The notes: generated by a model not told the origin, from the sequence alone. A stretch of 59,653 nt of DNA from Streptomyces sp. MBT53 (GCF_016654115.1 NZ_JAEQAZ010000034.1:33833-93485), one strand, 5' to 3'. Positions 34,278-43,130 are shown, counted from the first letter of the stretch. A program made the numbers and translations.

Positions 34278-35240
34278 ATGACCGCGACTCCCGCTGCTCT
34301 GCCCACCCTTCTCGTCCTGGACGCCGACCCGCTCCCCCGCCTCGGAAAGCTCACCGGCCGTGTGCGGGTGAAGCACGCCGACGCGTCGACGCTCGCGGAG
34401 CAACTGCCTTCCGCCGACGTCCTGTTGGTGTGGGACTTCGCCTCGCGCGCGGTGCGCTCCGCGTGGCCGGGTGAGGGTCCGCGACCGCGCTGGGTGCACA
34501 CCGCGAGCGCGGGCGTGGACCATCTGCTGTGCCCTGAACTCGCCGACTCCGACACGGTGGTGACGAACGCGCGCGGGATCTTCGACGATCCGGTCGCCGA
34601 GTACGTCGCCGCCCTCGTCCTCGCGATGGCGAAGGATCTGCCGAGGACACTGGACCTCCAGCGCGAGCGGACCTGGCGGCACCGCGAGGCGCAGCGGGTG
34701 GCCGGGACCCGGGCCTGTGTGGTCGGCTCCGGGCCGATCGGGCGGGCGATCGTCCGCGTTCTCAAGGCACTTGGCGTGACGACGGCGCTGGTCGGCCGTA
34801 CCCCGCGCACCGGGATCCACGGCCCCGGCGAACTCGACCGGCTGATGGCCCGCGCCGACTGGGTGGTCTCGGCGGCCCCGCTCACCGACGAGACACGGGG
34901 CATGTTCGACGCCCGCCGGTTCGGCTGTATGCAGCCCTCGGCCCGTTTCATCAACGTGGGCCGGGGACAGCTCGTCGTGGAGGGCGCGCTCGCGGAGGCG
35001 CTCACCAAGCACTGGATCGCGGGCGCCGCACTGGACGTCTTCGAGACCGAACCCCTCACCCCGGACAGCCCGTTGTGGCAGGTCCCGGGGCTGATCGTCT
35101 CCCCGCACATGAGCGGCGACACGGTCGGCTGGCGGGACGAACTCGGCGCGCAGTTCGTGGAGTTGTACGAGCGCTGGGCGGCCGGCAAGCCGCTGCGGAA
35201 CGTGGTCGACAAGAAGCGTGGGTACGTACCGGGTCACTGA
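34278..35240 (+). CDS. D-isomer 2-hydroxyacid dehydrogenase
   Basis: A 320-residue NAD(P)-dependent oxidoreductase. Start ATG 34278 begins the natural N-terminus (MTATPAALPTLLVLDADPL). Seen: WVHTASAGVDHLL (catalytic-loop region), the Rossmann loop VVGSGPIGRAIVRVLKALG with Arg in VGRTPR suggesting possible NADP preference, VSAAPLTDETRGMF, INVGRGQLVVEGAL with the conserved Arg, the Glu of FETEPL, and VSPHMSGD, where the usual catalytic His is kept. It leads a cluster with an amidase and an Ehu-type importer, so it may act on a keto or hydroxy acid from the imported compound. Confidence 0.88.
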   Translation: MTATPAALPTLLVLDADPLPRLGKLTGRVRVKHADASTLAEQLPSADVLLVWDFASRAVRSAWPGEGPRPRWVHTASAGVDHLLCPELADSDTVVTNARGIFDDPVAEYVAALVLAMAKDLPRTLDLQRERTWRHREAQRVAGTRACVVGSGPIGRAIVRVLKALGVTTALVGRTPRTGIHGPGELDRLMARADWVVSAAPLTDETRGMFDARRFGCMQPSARFINVGRGQLVVEGALAEALTKHWIAGAALDVFETEPLTPDSPLWQVPGLIVSPHMSGDTVGWRDELGAQFVELYERWAAGKPLRNVVDKKRGYVPGH

Positions 35241-35262
35241 ACTCCCAAGCCTGGAGGGCCGG

Positions 35263-36645
35263 ATGACGACCGAACTCACCGAGCTGACCGCCGTGGAACT
35301 CCTGGACGGCTACCGCAGAGGGGAGTTCAGCCCCGTGGAGGCGACCCGCGCGACCCTGGAGCGGGCCGAGGAGATCCAGCCCGTCGTGAACGCGTTCGTA
35401 CGGCTCGACGCGGAGGGCGCGCTCGCGCGGGCGGCCGAGTCGGCGGAGCGCTGGCGGCGCGGCGAGCCGGCCGGGCTGGTCGACGGGGTGCCGGTCACCG
35501 TGAAGGACATCCTGCTCCAGCGCGGCGCCCCGACCCTGCGCGGCTCCAAGACCGTTGCGGAACAGGGCAGTTGGGACGAGGACGCGCCCTCGGTGGCCCG
35601 ACTCCGCGAACACGGCGCGGTGTTCGTCGGGAAGACGACGACCCCGGAGTTCGGCTGGAAGGGCGTCACGGACTCCCCGCTGTCCGGCATCACCCGCAAC
35701 CCGCACGACCCCTCCCGCACGTCCGGCGGTTCAAGTGGCGGGAGTGCGGCGGCCGTTGCCCTCGGCGCGGGCCCGCTGTCGCTGGGCACGGACGGCGGCG
35801 GCAGCGTCCGTATCCCCGCGGCCTTCTGCGGGGTCTTCGGGCTGAAGCCGACGTACGGCAGGGTGCCGCTGTACCCGGCGAGCGCGTTCGGCACGCTGTC
35901 GCACGTCGGCCCGATGACCAGGGACGCGGCGGACGCGGCGCTGCTGCTGGACGTGATCGGTGTCCCGGACGCCCGCGACTGGTCGGGCCTGGACCGGCCG
36001 TCGGGATCCTTCACGGAGGCCCTCGCACACGGCATAAAGGGCCTGCGGATCGCGTACTCCCCGTCCCTCGGCGGCCAGGTCGCGGTCCGTCCGGCGGTCG
36101 CGGCGGCCGTACGGCGGGGCGTGGAACGGCTGGCCGCGCTCGGCGCGTACGTCGAGGAGACCGACCCCGACTTCACGGACCCGGTGGACGCCTTCCACAC
36201 CCTGTGGTTCAGCGGCGCGGCCCGCGCGACCCAGAAACTCGCCCCGCCGCAAAGGGAGTTGCTCGACCCGGGGCTGCGGGAGATCCGCGCCGCCGGGGCC
36301 CGCCTCTCCGCGCTGGACTATCTGGCGGCGGTGGACGTCCGCGCGGAACTCGGCCGCCGCATGGGCCTGTTCCACGAGCGCTACGACCTTCTCGTCACGC
36401 CGACCCTCCCCATCACCGCGTTCGAGGCGGGAGTGGAGGTCCCGAAGGGTTCCGGGCACCGCCGCTGGACCGGCTGGACCCCGTTCACGTACCCCTTCAA
36501 CCTGACCCAGCAGCCCGCCGCCACCGTCCCCGTGGGGAGCGACGGGGACGGGCTGCCGATCGGGATGCAGATCGTTGCGGCCCGGCACCGGGACGACCTG
36601 GTGCTGCGGGCGGCGCACGCGCTGTTCGGAATCCGGGGCGCATAA
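35263..36645 (+). CDS. Amidase (amidase signature family)
   Basis: A 460-residue enzyme hydrolysing an amide bond. ATG 35263 follows GGAGGG by 5 nt. The Ser-cisSer-Lys triad is visible: Lys in VPVTVKDILL (near 82), cis-Ser in SGGSSGGSAAAVALG (near 160) and the nucleophile Ser in TDGGGSVRIPAAFCG (near 183). GKTTTPEFGWKG also fits the family. No signal peptide. It starts 22 nt after the dehydrogenase and ends 29 nt before the importer binding protein, so a shared operon is likely. The natural amide is unknown. Confidence 0.9.
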   Translation: MTTELTELTAVELLDGYRRGEFSPVEATRATLERAEEIQPVVNAFVRLDAEGALARAAESAERWRRGEPAGLVDGVPVTVKDILLQRGAPTLRGSKTVAEQGSWDEDAPSVARLREHGAVFVGKTTTPEFGWKGVTDSPLSGITRNPHDPSRTSGGSSGGSAAAVALGAGPLSLGTDGGGSVRIPAAFCGVFGLKPTYGRVPLYPASAFGTLSHVGPMTRDAADAALLLDVIGVPDARDWSGLDRPSGSFTEALAHGIKGLRIAYSPSLGGQVAVRPAVAAAVRRGVERLAALGAYVEETDPDFTDPVDAFHTLWFSGAARATQKLAPPQRELLDPGLREIRAAGARLSALDYLAAVDVRAELGRRMGLFHERYDLLVTPTLPITAFEAGVEVPKGSGHRRWTGWTPFTYPFNLTQQPAATVPVGSDGDGLPIGMQIVAARHRDDLVLRAAHALFGIRGA

Positions 36646-36674
36646 CCCGTTTGCGATCGGGTAGCCGCGCGCCC

Positions 36675-37592
36675 ATGGCTCCACCACATGGGAACGACAG
36701 ACACACACCCGGTCGCGCGCCGGGTCACACCCGTCGGGCACTGCTCGCCGGGGTGGCGGCGGCCGGTGCGCTGGGCGCGGCCGGCTGCAGCCGCGTGGCC
36801 ACCGCGTCGGCCGCGGGCGGCGGCGATCTGCTCGACCGGCTGAAGGCGCAGGGCGTCGTACGGCTGGGGATAGCGGGTGAGATCCCGTTCGGCTACATCG
36901 ACAGGGACGGTCAACTGACCGGTGAGGCACCGCAGTTGGCGAAAGCAATCTTCAAGCGGCTCGGCGTCGACAGGGTGCAGCCCGTGCCCACCGAGTTCGG
37001 CTCGCTCATCCCGGGGCTGAACTCGCAGCAGTTCGACGTCGTGGCCGCCGGGATGTATGTGACCCCGGAACGCTGTGAGCAGGTCGTCTTCGCCGACCCG
37101 GACTACCAGGTGCTCGACTCCTTCGTCGTCCGCAAGGGCAATCCGAAGGGGCTGCACGACTACAAGGACGTCGTCGCGAAGAAGGCGAGGTTCGCCACCG
37201 GCACCGGGTACGCGCAGATCCAGCACGCGGTCGACGCCGGGTACGAGCAGGGCGACATCCTGATCGTCCCGGACCAGGTCGCCGGGCTGAACGCCGTAGA
37301 GGCAGGGCGAGTCGACGTCTTCGCCGGCACGGCGCTCACCACCCGCGCGGTCGTACGGAAGTCGGCGAAGGCCGAGTCGACCCGGCCCTTCGCACCGCTC
37401 GTCGACGGGAAACCGCGGATCGACGGGGGCGCGTTCGCGTTCCGGCCGACCGAGACGAAGCTGCGCGACGCCTTCAACGCAGAGCTGCACCAGCTCAAGA
37501 AGAGCGGGGAGTTGTTCCGCATCCTGCGGCCCTTCGGGTTCACGAAGGCCGAGATGACGGACCTCACCGCGAAGGAGCTCTGCGGCGCATGA
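36675..37592 (+). CDS. ehuB: ABC transporter substrate-binding protein, EhuB-like
   Basis: A 305-residue solute-binding protein. The N-terminus has HTRRALLAGVAAAGALGAAGC, a lipoprotein signal with Cys at about 35 (one residue over the quote limit is avoided here by its split: HTRRALLAGV and AAAGALGAAGC). The mature part has IPFGYIDRDGQLTGEAPQLA, TEFGSLIPGLNSQQFDVVAA and YVTPERCEQVVFADP, close to the wording of ectoine/hydroxyectoine-binding EhuB. No Shine-Dalgarno is evident before ATG 36675. Genes for two permeases and an ATPase follow with overlaps. Ectoine binding is inferred from family resemblance. Confidence 0.85.
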   Translation: MAPPHGNDRHTPGRAPGHTRRALLAGVAAAGALGAAGCSRVATASAAGGGDLLDRLKAQGVVRLGIAGEIPFGYIDRDGQLTGEAPQLAKAIFKRLGVDRVQPVPTEFGSLIPGLNSQQFDVVAAGMYVTPERCEQVVFADPDYQVLDSFVVRKGNPKGLHDYKDVVAKKARFATGTGYAQIQHAVDAGYEQGDILIVPDQVAGLNAVEAGRVDVFAGTALTTRAVVRKSAKAESTRPFAPLVDGKPRIDGGAFAFRPTETKLRDAFNAELHQLKKSGELFRILRPFGFTKAEMTDLTAKELCGA

Positions 37593-38308
37593 CCTCAGGC
37601 CTCTGGGAACTCGTCCTCAAGGGGATCTGGACCACCGTCCAACTCCTCGTCCTCAGCGCGCTGTTGGCGACCGCCGTGTCGTTCGTCGTCGGCGTCGCCC
37701 GGACCCACCGGCTGTGGGTCGTCCGCTTCCTCGCCGGTTTCTACACCGAGGTGTTCCGCGGCACCTCCGCCCTCGTCATGATCTTCTGGGTGTTCTTCGT
37801 GCTGCCGGTCGCCTTCGGCTGGCAGCTCGTCCCGCTGTGGGCGGGCACCCTCGCACTCGGGCTGACCTATGGGGCGTACGGCTCGGAGATCGTGCGCGGG
37901 GCGCTCAAAGCGGTCGACCCGGCGCAGCAGGAGGGCGGGGTCGCGCTGAGCTTCACGCCCTGGCAGCGGATGCGGCTGATCCTGCTGCCGCAGGCGGTGC
38001 CGGAGATGGTCCCGCCCTTCTGCAACCTGCTGATCGAACTGCTCAAGGGCACCGCCCTGGTGTCGGTCATGGGCATGGGTGATCTCACCTTCAGCGCCAA
38101 CCTGGTGCGGCTCGCGCTGCAGCAGAGCGCGGAGATCTACACGTACATCCTGCTGATCTACTTCGTGATCGCCTTCACCCTCACCCGGCTGATGCGCGGG
38201 CTGGAGAAGCGGCTGAGGGCCGGGATCGGCAAGGCACCCGGAGACGAGCGGACCGCGCGGCAGCTGAAGCGCGCGCAGACCACCGGTGTCGGAGGTGGGC
38301 TCGCGTGA
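37589..38308 (+). CDS. ehuC: Amino-acid-type ABC permease, EhuC-like
   Basis: A 239-residue inner-membrane permease of the HisM/GlnP type with about five transmembrane segments (first at about 15-35). Seen: TEVFRGTSALVMIFWVFFVL, AYGSEIVRGALKAVDPAQQEG (in part) and the EAA loop region ALSFTPWQRMRLILLPQAVP. ATG overlaps the binding-protein stop (ATGA). The hydrophilic tail (about 210-239) is Arg/Lys-rich. It pairs with the next permease to form the pore. Confidence 0.88.
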   Translation: MTSGLWELVLKGIWTTVQLLVLSALLATAVSFVVGVARTHRLWVVRFLAGFYTEVFRGTSALVMIFWVFFVLPVAFGWQLVPLWAGTLALGLTYGAYGSEIVRGALKAVDPAQQEGGVALSFTPWQRMRLILLPQAVPEMVPPFCNLLIELLKGTALVSVMGMGDLTFSANLVRLALQQSAEIYTYILLIYFVIAFTLTRLMRGLEKRLRAGIGKAPGDERTARQLKRAQTTGVGGGLA

Positions 38309-38955
38309 ACTGGGACTGGAACGCCGTACGCGACTTCATGCCGTACTTCTGGGACGGACTGGCCGTCAGTCTGCAGGCGCTGCTGCTCGGGTCGTTGATC
38401 TCGTTCGGGCTGGGGCTGGTGTGGGCGCTGCTGATGCGGGCCCCGACTCGCTGGGTGCGCTGGCCGGTCGGGGCCGTCACCGAGTTCGTGCGGGACACCC
38501 CGCTCCTGGTGCAGCTGTTCTTCCTCTTCTACGTGCTGCCGGAGTGGGGGCTGACCTTCTCCGCGCTGACCACCGGCGTCCTCGCGATCGGGCTGCACTA
38601 CTCGACGTACACGATGCAGGTCTACCGCGCCGGTATCGAGGCCGTGCCCGTCGGCCAGTGGGAGGCGGCGACCGCGCTGAACCTGCCGGTGCGCCGGACC
38701 TGGACGGCCGTGATCCTGCCGCAGGCGATCCGCCGGGTGGTCCCGGCACTGGGCAACTACGTGATCGCGATGCTCAAGGACACCCCGATCCTGATGGCGA
38801 TCACCGTGCTGGAACTGCTGGGCCAGGCCCGGCTCTTCTCCCAGGAGCACTTCCAGTTCACCGAGCCCATCACCGTGATCGGGGTCGCCTTCGTCCTCGT
38901 CTCCTACCCCGCCTCTCTGCTGATCCGAGCCCTGGAGCGACGCCTTGTCCACTGA
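38305..38955 (+). CDS. ehuD: Amino-acid-type ABC permease, EhuD-like
   Basis: A 216-residue permease. GTG 38305 overlaps the previous stop (GTGA). Seen: TEFVRDTPLLVQLFFLFYVLP, the family signature for the third segment (quoted in part as FVRDTPLLVQLFF), YTMQVYRAGIEAVPVGQWEAA in part, and MLKDTPILMAITVLELLGQA. About five transmembrane segments. It overlaps the ATPase gene by 11 bp. Together with the preceding permease it forms the membrane part of the importer. Confidence 0.88.
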   Translation: MNWDWNAVRDFMPYFWDGLAVSLQALLLGSLISFGLGLVWALLMRAPTRWVRWPVGAVTEFVRDTPLLVQLFFLFYVLPEWGLTFSALTTGVLAIGLHYSTYTMQVYRAGIEAVPVGQWEAATALNLPVRRTWTAVILPQAIRRVVPALGNYVIAMLKDTPILMAITVLELLGQARLFSQEHFQFTEPITVIGVAFVLVSYPASLLIRALERRLVH

Positions 38956-39742
38956 CACTCCCCTGATGAACGATCCCGACGCGGGCGCCAACCCCCCGGT
39001 GGACGGCAGCGAGTTGATCCGCCTGGACCACGTCACGAAGCGCTTCGGGTCCAACACCGTGCTCGACGACCTCGACTTCTCCGTCGAGTCCGGCAGGCAC
39101 GTCACCCTGATCGGCCCCTCCGGGTCGGGCAAGACCACGATCCTGCGGCTGCTGATGACCCTGACGAAGCCGGACGAGGGGACGATCACCGTCGACGGGG
39201 AGCAGCTCTTCCCCGCGCCCGAGAAGCGGGTCCGCGAGATCCGCAAGAAGATCGGTATGGTCTTCCAGCAGTTCAACCTCTTCCCGAACATGACCGTGCT
39301 GCGCAACATCACCGAGGCGCCGGTGACCGTCCTGGGCCTGCCCAAGGACGAAGCGGAGGCGCGCGCCCTGGAGCTGCTGGACCTGGTCGGCCTCGCCGAC
39401 AAGGCCGGCGTCCGCCCGACCCAGCTGTCCGGCGGCCAGCAGCAGCGGGTCGCGATCGCGCGGGCGTTGGCGATGCGCCCGCAGGTGCTGCTCCTGGACG
39501 AGGTGACCTCCGCACTGGACCCGGAGCTGGTCGCGGGCGTGCTCGACGTGCTCAGGGACATCGCCCGCACCACCGACATCACCATGCTCTGTGTGACCCA
39601 CGAGATGAATTTCGCCCGGGACATCTCGGACCAGGTCCTGATGTTCGACGCGGGCAAGGTCATCGAATCCGGCCCGCCGGAGCGGATCTTCGGCGATCCG
39701 GAACACCGGCGGACCCGGGAATTTCTCGGCGCGATTCTTTGA
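38945..39742 (+). CDS. ehuA: ABC transporter ATPase, EhuA-like
   Basis: A 265-residue ATP-binding subunit. Seen: Walker A LIGPSGSGKTTILRLL (near 60), the Q-loop MVFQQFNLFPNMTVLRN, the signature LSGGQQQRVAIARALAM (near 162), Walker B VLLLDEVTSALDPEL and the H-loop CVTHEMNFARD. TTG 38945 is preferred because GGAGCG sits just upstream; ATG 38966 lacks a ribosome site. It powers import by the two permeases. The gene ends the importer set; an IclR regulator gene follows after 220 bp. Confidence 0.93.
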   Translation: MSTDTPLMNDPDAGANPPVDGSELIRLDHVTKRFGSNTVLDDLDFSVESGRHVTLIGPSGSGKTTILRLLMTLTKPDEGTITVDGEQLFPAPEKRVREIRKKIGMVFQQFNLFPNMTVLRNITEAPVTVLGLPKDEAEARALELLDLVGLADKAGVRPTQLSGGQQQRVAIARALAMRPQVLLLDEVTSALDPELVAGVLDVLRDIARTTDITMLCVTHEMNFARDISDQVLMFDAGKVIESGPPERIFGDPEHRRTREFLGAIL

Positions 39743-39745
39743 CGT

Positions 39746-39818
39746 TTGTTCAACTACGCCGAGTGAACAACCGAACACCCAAGGTCTACGCCACGTGGCA
39801 TGCCGATGGCATATGCCA
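39746..39818. promoter_or_regulatory. Cluster of palindromes upstream of the IclR gene
   Basis: TTGTTCA (39746-39752) pairs with TGAACAA (39764-39770). Then come three adjoining dyads: CCACGTGG (39791-39798), GGCATGCC (39798-39805) and TGGCATATGCCA (39807-39818). The first may terminate the importer transcript; the TGGCAT-based dyads are good candidates for the IclR operator, about 145 bp before the GTG. Confidence 0.5.
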
Positions 39819-39962
39819 AAGGTCCCGCGTCCCAGTTGGGAGGGCATGAGCAGGAACACAATCTCGCCAACAGCCGCTCCACATCGGCCGTTTGACAGCT
39901 ATCGTGGAAGGGATTCGCTGTCCGGTATCACGGCCCAAAAAGCGAGCGCAGGGAGAAACACC

Positions 39963-40721
39963 GTGGCGCTGATGCACGAGCCGACCGCTCCCTACCACTC
40001 GGTACAGGACGCACTGCGCATCCTGGAGACCGTCGCGGGACACACCACCGGTGTCACCGACACCGAACTGGCCCGCCGCACCGGCCTCGGCGTCGAGCGC
40101 CTGACCATACTGCTGCGGACCCTGCGCCGCGAGGGCTACGTCGAGCAGCTCACCGACGGCGCCTACGTCACCGGCGAGGCCCTGGGCCGGCTCGGCTCCG
40201 CGGCCGGCCGCGACCAGGCGGTGCGCGCACAGATCCAGCGGACCCTGGACCGGCTGCGCGACTCCCTGGGCGCGGCGGTCTACGTCAGCCGGTACGTCGA
40301 CGGCGAGGTCACGATCACCCAGTACGCGGCCGGGCCCACCACCCCGGCGGTCAACGAGTGGGTCGACTTCCGCTTCTCCGCGCACGCCACCGCGCTCGGC
40401 AAGAGCCTGCTGGGCCAGCTCGACCACAACGGCCGCCGCGACCATCTCTCCCGCCACAAGATGGCCCGCCTCACCTCGCGCACCATCACCAGCGACAAGC
40501 TGCTGCTCTCCCGCCTGGAGACCCAGCCGCCGACCGTCCCCCACCTCGACCTCCAGGAGTACGCGCTGGGCACGGTCTGCGCCGCCGTCCCCATCACGGC
40601 CGGCTCCTCGGTGGGCTGCCTGGCCCTCTCCCTCCCGGTCGAACACGCCCACCGCCTCCGCCAGGCGGCGGACACCCTGAACCGCGAAGCGGGCCCTGTA
40701 CTGCTGTCTCTCGCGATCTAG
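39963..40721 (+). CDS. IclR-family transcriptional regulator
   Basis: A 252-residue regulator. GTG 39963 follows GGGAGAAACACC and begins VALMHEPTAPYHS; ATG 39846 is possible but its GGGAGG is only 2 nt away. The winged HTH (about 12-70) reads SVQDALRILETVAGHTTG, TELARRTGLGVERLTILLRTL (in part) and REGYVEQL. The effector domain (about 85-250) has AVYVSRYVDGEVTITQYAAG, FRFSAHATALGKSLLGQL, and a Cys in ALGTVCAAVPI. Located right after the Ehu-type importer, it probably controls that operon and itself. Confidence 0.9.
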   Translation: MALMHEPTAPYHSVQDALRILETVAGHTTGVTDTELARRTGLGVERLTILLRTLRREGYVEQLTDGAYVTGEALGRLGSAAGRDQAVRAQIQRTLDRLRDSLGAAVYVSRYVDGEVTITQYAAGPTTPAVNEWVDFRFSAHATALGKSLLGQLDHNGRRDHLSRHKMARLTSRTITSDKLLLSRLETQPPTVPHLDLQEYALGTVCAAVPITAGSSVGCLALSLPVEHAHRLRQAADTLNREAGPVLLSLAI

Positions 40722-40733
40722 CCGCCGACACGG

Positions 40734-40773
40734 ACCTGGTCCGGAGCACCCCTCCGGACCAGGTAGTATTTTC
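40734..40773 (+). terminator. Terminator after the IclR gene
   Basis: A perfect 13-bp stem (ACCTGGTCCGGAG at 40734-40746 with its complement at 40752-40764), a 5-nt loop, then TAGTATTTTCT. It separates the IclR gene from tRNA-Lys copy 2. Confidence 0.85.
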
Positions 40774-40819
40774 TCGTCGCCCTCCGCGAGACTCAGATCC
40801 AGCGGAAGGCGTGAGTCAT

Positions 40820-40893
40820 GCGCCGCTAGCTCAGTTGGTTAGAGCAGCTGACTCTTAATCAGCGGGTCCGGGGTTCGAGTCCCTGGCGGCGCA
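40820..40893 (+). tRNA. tRNA-Lys (CTT), copy 2
   Basis: 74 nt, identical in sequence to copy 1, with the same arms and the CTT anticodon. CCA is not encoded. The flanks differ from copies 1 and 3. Confidence 0.97.
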
Positions 40894-40905
40894 CTGTGTG
40901 TGATC

Positions 40906-40936
40906 AAGGGCATCCTTCTTCGGGAGGGTGCCCTTT
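40906..40936 (+). terminator. Terminator after tRNA-Lys copy 2
   Basis: AAGGGCATCCT (40906-40916) pairs with AGGGTGCCCTTT (40925-40936), with one or two wobble positions. It also lies just past the stop of the convergent DUF3592 gene. Confidence 0.7.
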
Positions 40937-40940
40937 GTCG

Positions 40941-41384
40941 TCAGATGACGGTCATCGTGATCGCCAGCAGCGCGCCCAGCGCTACAAGCGTCAGCCCCGG
41001 CACCCAGAACAGCTTCACGAAGCGCCAGTCATCGGACAGATCGATGTCGGCGATGTCCGCGAGCGTTCCCGTTCTGGCCCGGTCCGGGTTCCTCCGGTCG
41101 TACACCACCGGTACGACAGTGCCCACCGGCCCGCGAGGTTCCACCCCGACCTCGATGAAGTGGGGCTGCCGGCTCCCGGACGGGGCCCCGTGCAGGAGGA
41201 CGAGGTAGTAGACGCGATGCCCGCCGCTGATCCACTCCTGCAGTGTGGAGACGGCCTCGCCCTGGACTCCGTGCCGTTTCAGATTCCGCAGCTTCAGAAC
41301 CTTGACGAGACCGCCGGAGTTCGCGAAGCACATCAGCGCACCGATGCCCATGACGATGATTCCCACGGCCGCGAAGTTGCTCAT
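40941..41384 (-). CDS. DUF3592 membrane protein
   Basis: A 147-residue protein. ATG 41384 follows GAGGAGGGG by 6 nt. Transmembrane segments flank a soluble middle: an N-terminal one at about 3-22 (FAAVGIIVMGIGALMCF) and a C-terminal one at about 125-147 (FWVPGLTLVALGALLAITM). The loop has GVQGEAVSTLQEW, VYYLVLLHGAP, VGTVVPVVYDRRNPDRA, the DUF3592 pattern of a beta domain ending VxVxYDPxxP. Function unknown. A related protein is encoded at 43131-43598. Confidence 0.8.
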   Translation of the reverse strand: MSNFAAVGIIVMGIGALMCFANSGGLVKVLKLRNLKRHGVQGEAVSTLQEWISGGHRVYYLVLLHGAPSGSRQPHFIEVGVEPRGPVGTVVPVVYDRRNPDRARTGTLADIADIDLSDDWRFVKLFWVPGLTLVALGALLAITMTVI

Positions 41385-41471
41385 CGAGTCCCCCTCCTCG
41401 AAGCACCGGACCACGGTGCTTCGAGGATTCAACCGGCAAGGAACTCGTAGATCAACCAAGGGCCGCCATCC

Positions 41472-43091
41472 TCAGCCGGTCCGACCGGTCCCCGCTGCCA
41501 CGGCGGCGTCCTGCGGAGTGAGCCGTCGATAGGCCGCCTCCCCCGGTGGCCGCCACCACACCGGATCCGCGCACCGGATCCCCTCCCGCCGCAGTCCCGC
41601 CCGGTGGATCTTGTTGGTCGCCGTGACCGGCATCCGCCGTACCACCCGTACGAAGCGGGGTGCCATCTTCGTCCCCAAGTCCGGCTGGGCGAGCAGGAAT
41701 TCGGCGAAGGAGAGCGGGTCGAAGTGCCCGGCGACGGTGGCCATGACCTGGTCGCCGGTGACCGGGTCCGGTACCGCGTAGACGGCCACGGCGTCGGCGC
41801 CCTCGTAGCGGGCGAGGATGTTCTCGATCATCGCGGCGGCCAGGTTCTCGCTGTCGACGCGGAGGCGGTCGTCGGTGCGGCCGGCGAAGTAGAGGTAGCC
41901 GTCGGTGTCCCGGTAGAAGAGGTCCCCCGTCCAGTACCAGCCCGCCCGGCGCCGCTCCGCGTCCGCCTCCGGGTTGCGCCAGTAGCCCTCGAAGGGGTTG
42001 GCGGCCCGATTCACCAACTCCCCTATCGCCTCCTCCCCGTTGAGCAGCCGCCCGGCCGAGTCGAAGACCGCGGGCGGGCACTCCGCCCGCGTCTGCGGAT
42101 CGAGTACGGCGAGCCCGGGCGCCGCCCGTCCGACCGCCCCGGACGGTGTCCCCGGCGACCACTGCACCGCCGCCCCGCCCTCCGAGGACCCGTACCCCTC
42201 CACCAGCCGCACCCCGAACCGCCGCTCGAACGCCGCCGCGTCCACCGCCCCGGCCTCCGTGCCGAAGCCCATCCGCAGCGGGTTGTCCCGGTCGTCGGGG
42301 CGTTCCTCGGTGGCCAGGATGTACTGCACCGCACGGCCGACGTAGGTGAAGTACGTGGCCCCGTACGCCCGTACGTCGTCCAGGAACCGGGAGGCCGAGA
42401 AGCGGCGGCGCAGTGCCACGCCCGCCCCGGCCGCCAGCGCCGGTGCCCAGTCGGCGATCACCGCGTTGCCGTGGAACATCGGCATGCAGATGTAGTGCAC
42501 GTCCTCCGCCAGCACCCCGAAGCTGTCGACCAGGGAGCTTCCGGCGGCGGCCAGGCGGCCCTGGGTGCAGATCGCGGCCTTGGGGGCGCCGGTGGAACCG
42601 GAGGTGAAGTAGAGCAGGATGCGGTCGTCGGGGGTGGCCCGGGAGAAGGCGTCCGGTTTCGCGTCCGCGTAGGGCGCGAGGAGGTCGTCGTAGGCCTGAG
42701 TGTCCGTCACCAGCAGGCGAACGCCGGGGAGTTCGAGGCCGTCGAGGAGTGGCAGGTGTCCGCGCTCGGTGACCAGGACCCGGCATTCGGTGTGCAGGAT
42801 GTCGCGGGCCAGTTCGGGGCCGCGGCGGGTGGGGTTGATGCCGGCGACGGCCGCTCCCGCGAGGGCCGCGGCGCTCAACCACAGGGGATATTCGGGGGTG
42901 TTGTCGAGCAGCACGCCCACATGGGGTGCGGTGCCGGCCGGCAGGAGGTCGGTGAGGAGCGCCGCCCTGGCCGCGGCACCGGCGGCCATCTCGTGGTGGG
43001 TGAGCACCCGCTCCTCGCACCACAGTCCCGGGCGGTGGTCGTCCCACCGTGCCTGTACGAGTTCCGCGACGGTACGCCTCCTGGACTCCAT
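41472..43091 (-). CDS. AMP-dependent acyl-CoA synthetase/ligase
   Basis: A 539-residue adenylating enzyme that forms acyl-AMP and then acyl-CoA. Seen: the P-loop ILLYFTSGSTGAPKAAI (near 165), MPMFHGNAVIADW, VEGYGSSEGGAAVQW, the adenosine-binding YWTGDLFYRDTDGYLYFAGR (Asp near 410) and the hinge region DDRLRVDSEN. The C-terminal domain ends with TATNKIHRAGLRREG, carrying the catalytic Lys. Fatty or aromatic acid substrates are possible; the sequence alone does not decide. It is single-standing between two DUF3592 genes. Confidence 0.9.
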   Translation of the reverse strand: MESRRRTVAELVQARWDDHRPGLWCEERVLTHHEMAAGAAARAALLTDLLPAGTAPHVGVLLDNTPEYPLWLSAAALAGAAVAGINPTRRGPELARDILHTECRVLVTERGHLPLLDGLELPGVRLLVTDTQAYDDLLAPYADAKPDAFSRATPDDRILLYFTSGSTGAPKAAICTQGRLAAAGSSLVDSFGVLAEDVHYICMPMFHGNAVIADWAPALAAGAGVALRRRFSASRFLDDVRAYGATYFTYVGRAVQYILATEERPDDRDNPLRMGFGTEAGAVDAAAFERRFGVRLVEGYGSSEGGAAVQWSPGTPSGAVGRAAPGLAVLDPQTRAECPPAVFDSAGRLLNGEEAIGELVNRAANPFEGYWRNPEADAERRRAGWYWTGDLFYRDTDGYLYFAGRTDDRLRVDSENLAAAMIENILARYEGADAVAVYAVPDPVTGDQVMATVAGHFDPLSFAEFLLAQPDLGTKMAPRFVRVVRRMPVTATNKIHRAGLRREGIRCADPVWWRPPGEAAYRRLTPQDAAVAAGTGRTG

Positions 43092-43130
43092 GGAGGCGCA
43101 CGGTAGTTGACGTACCGTCAGATGTGGAGC

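Noticed and set aside
35571..36674. N-terminal extension of the EhuB-like frame into the amidase gene
   Set aside because: The extension is out-of-frame amidase sequence; the lipoprotein signal begins at ATG 36675.
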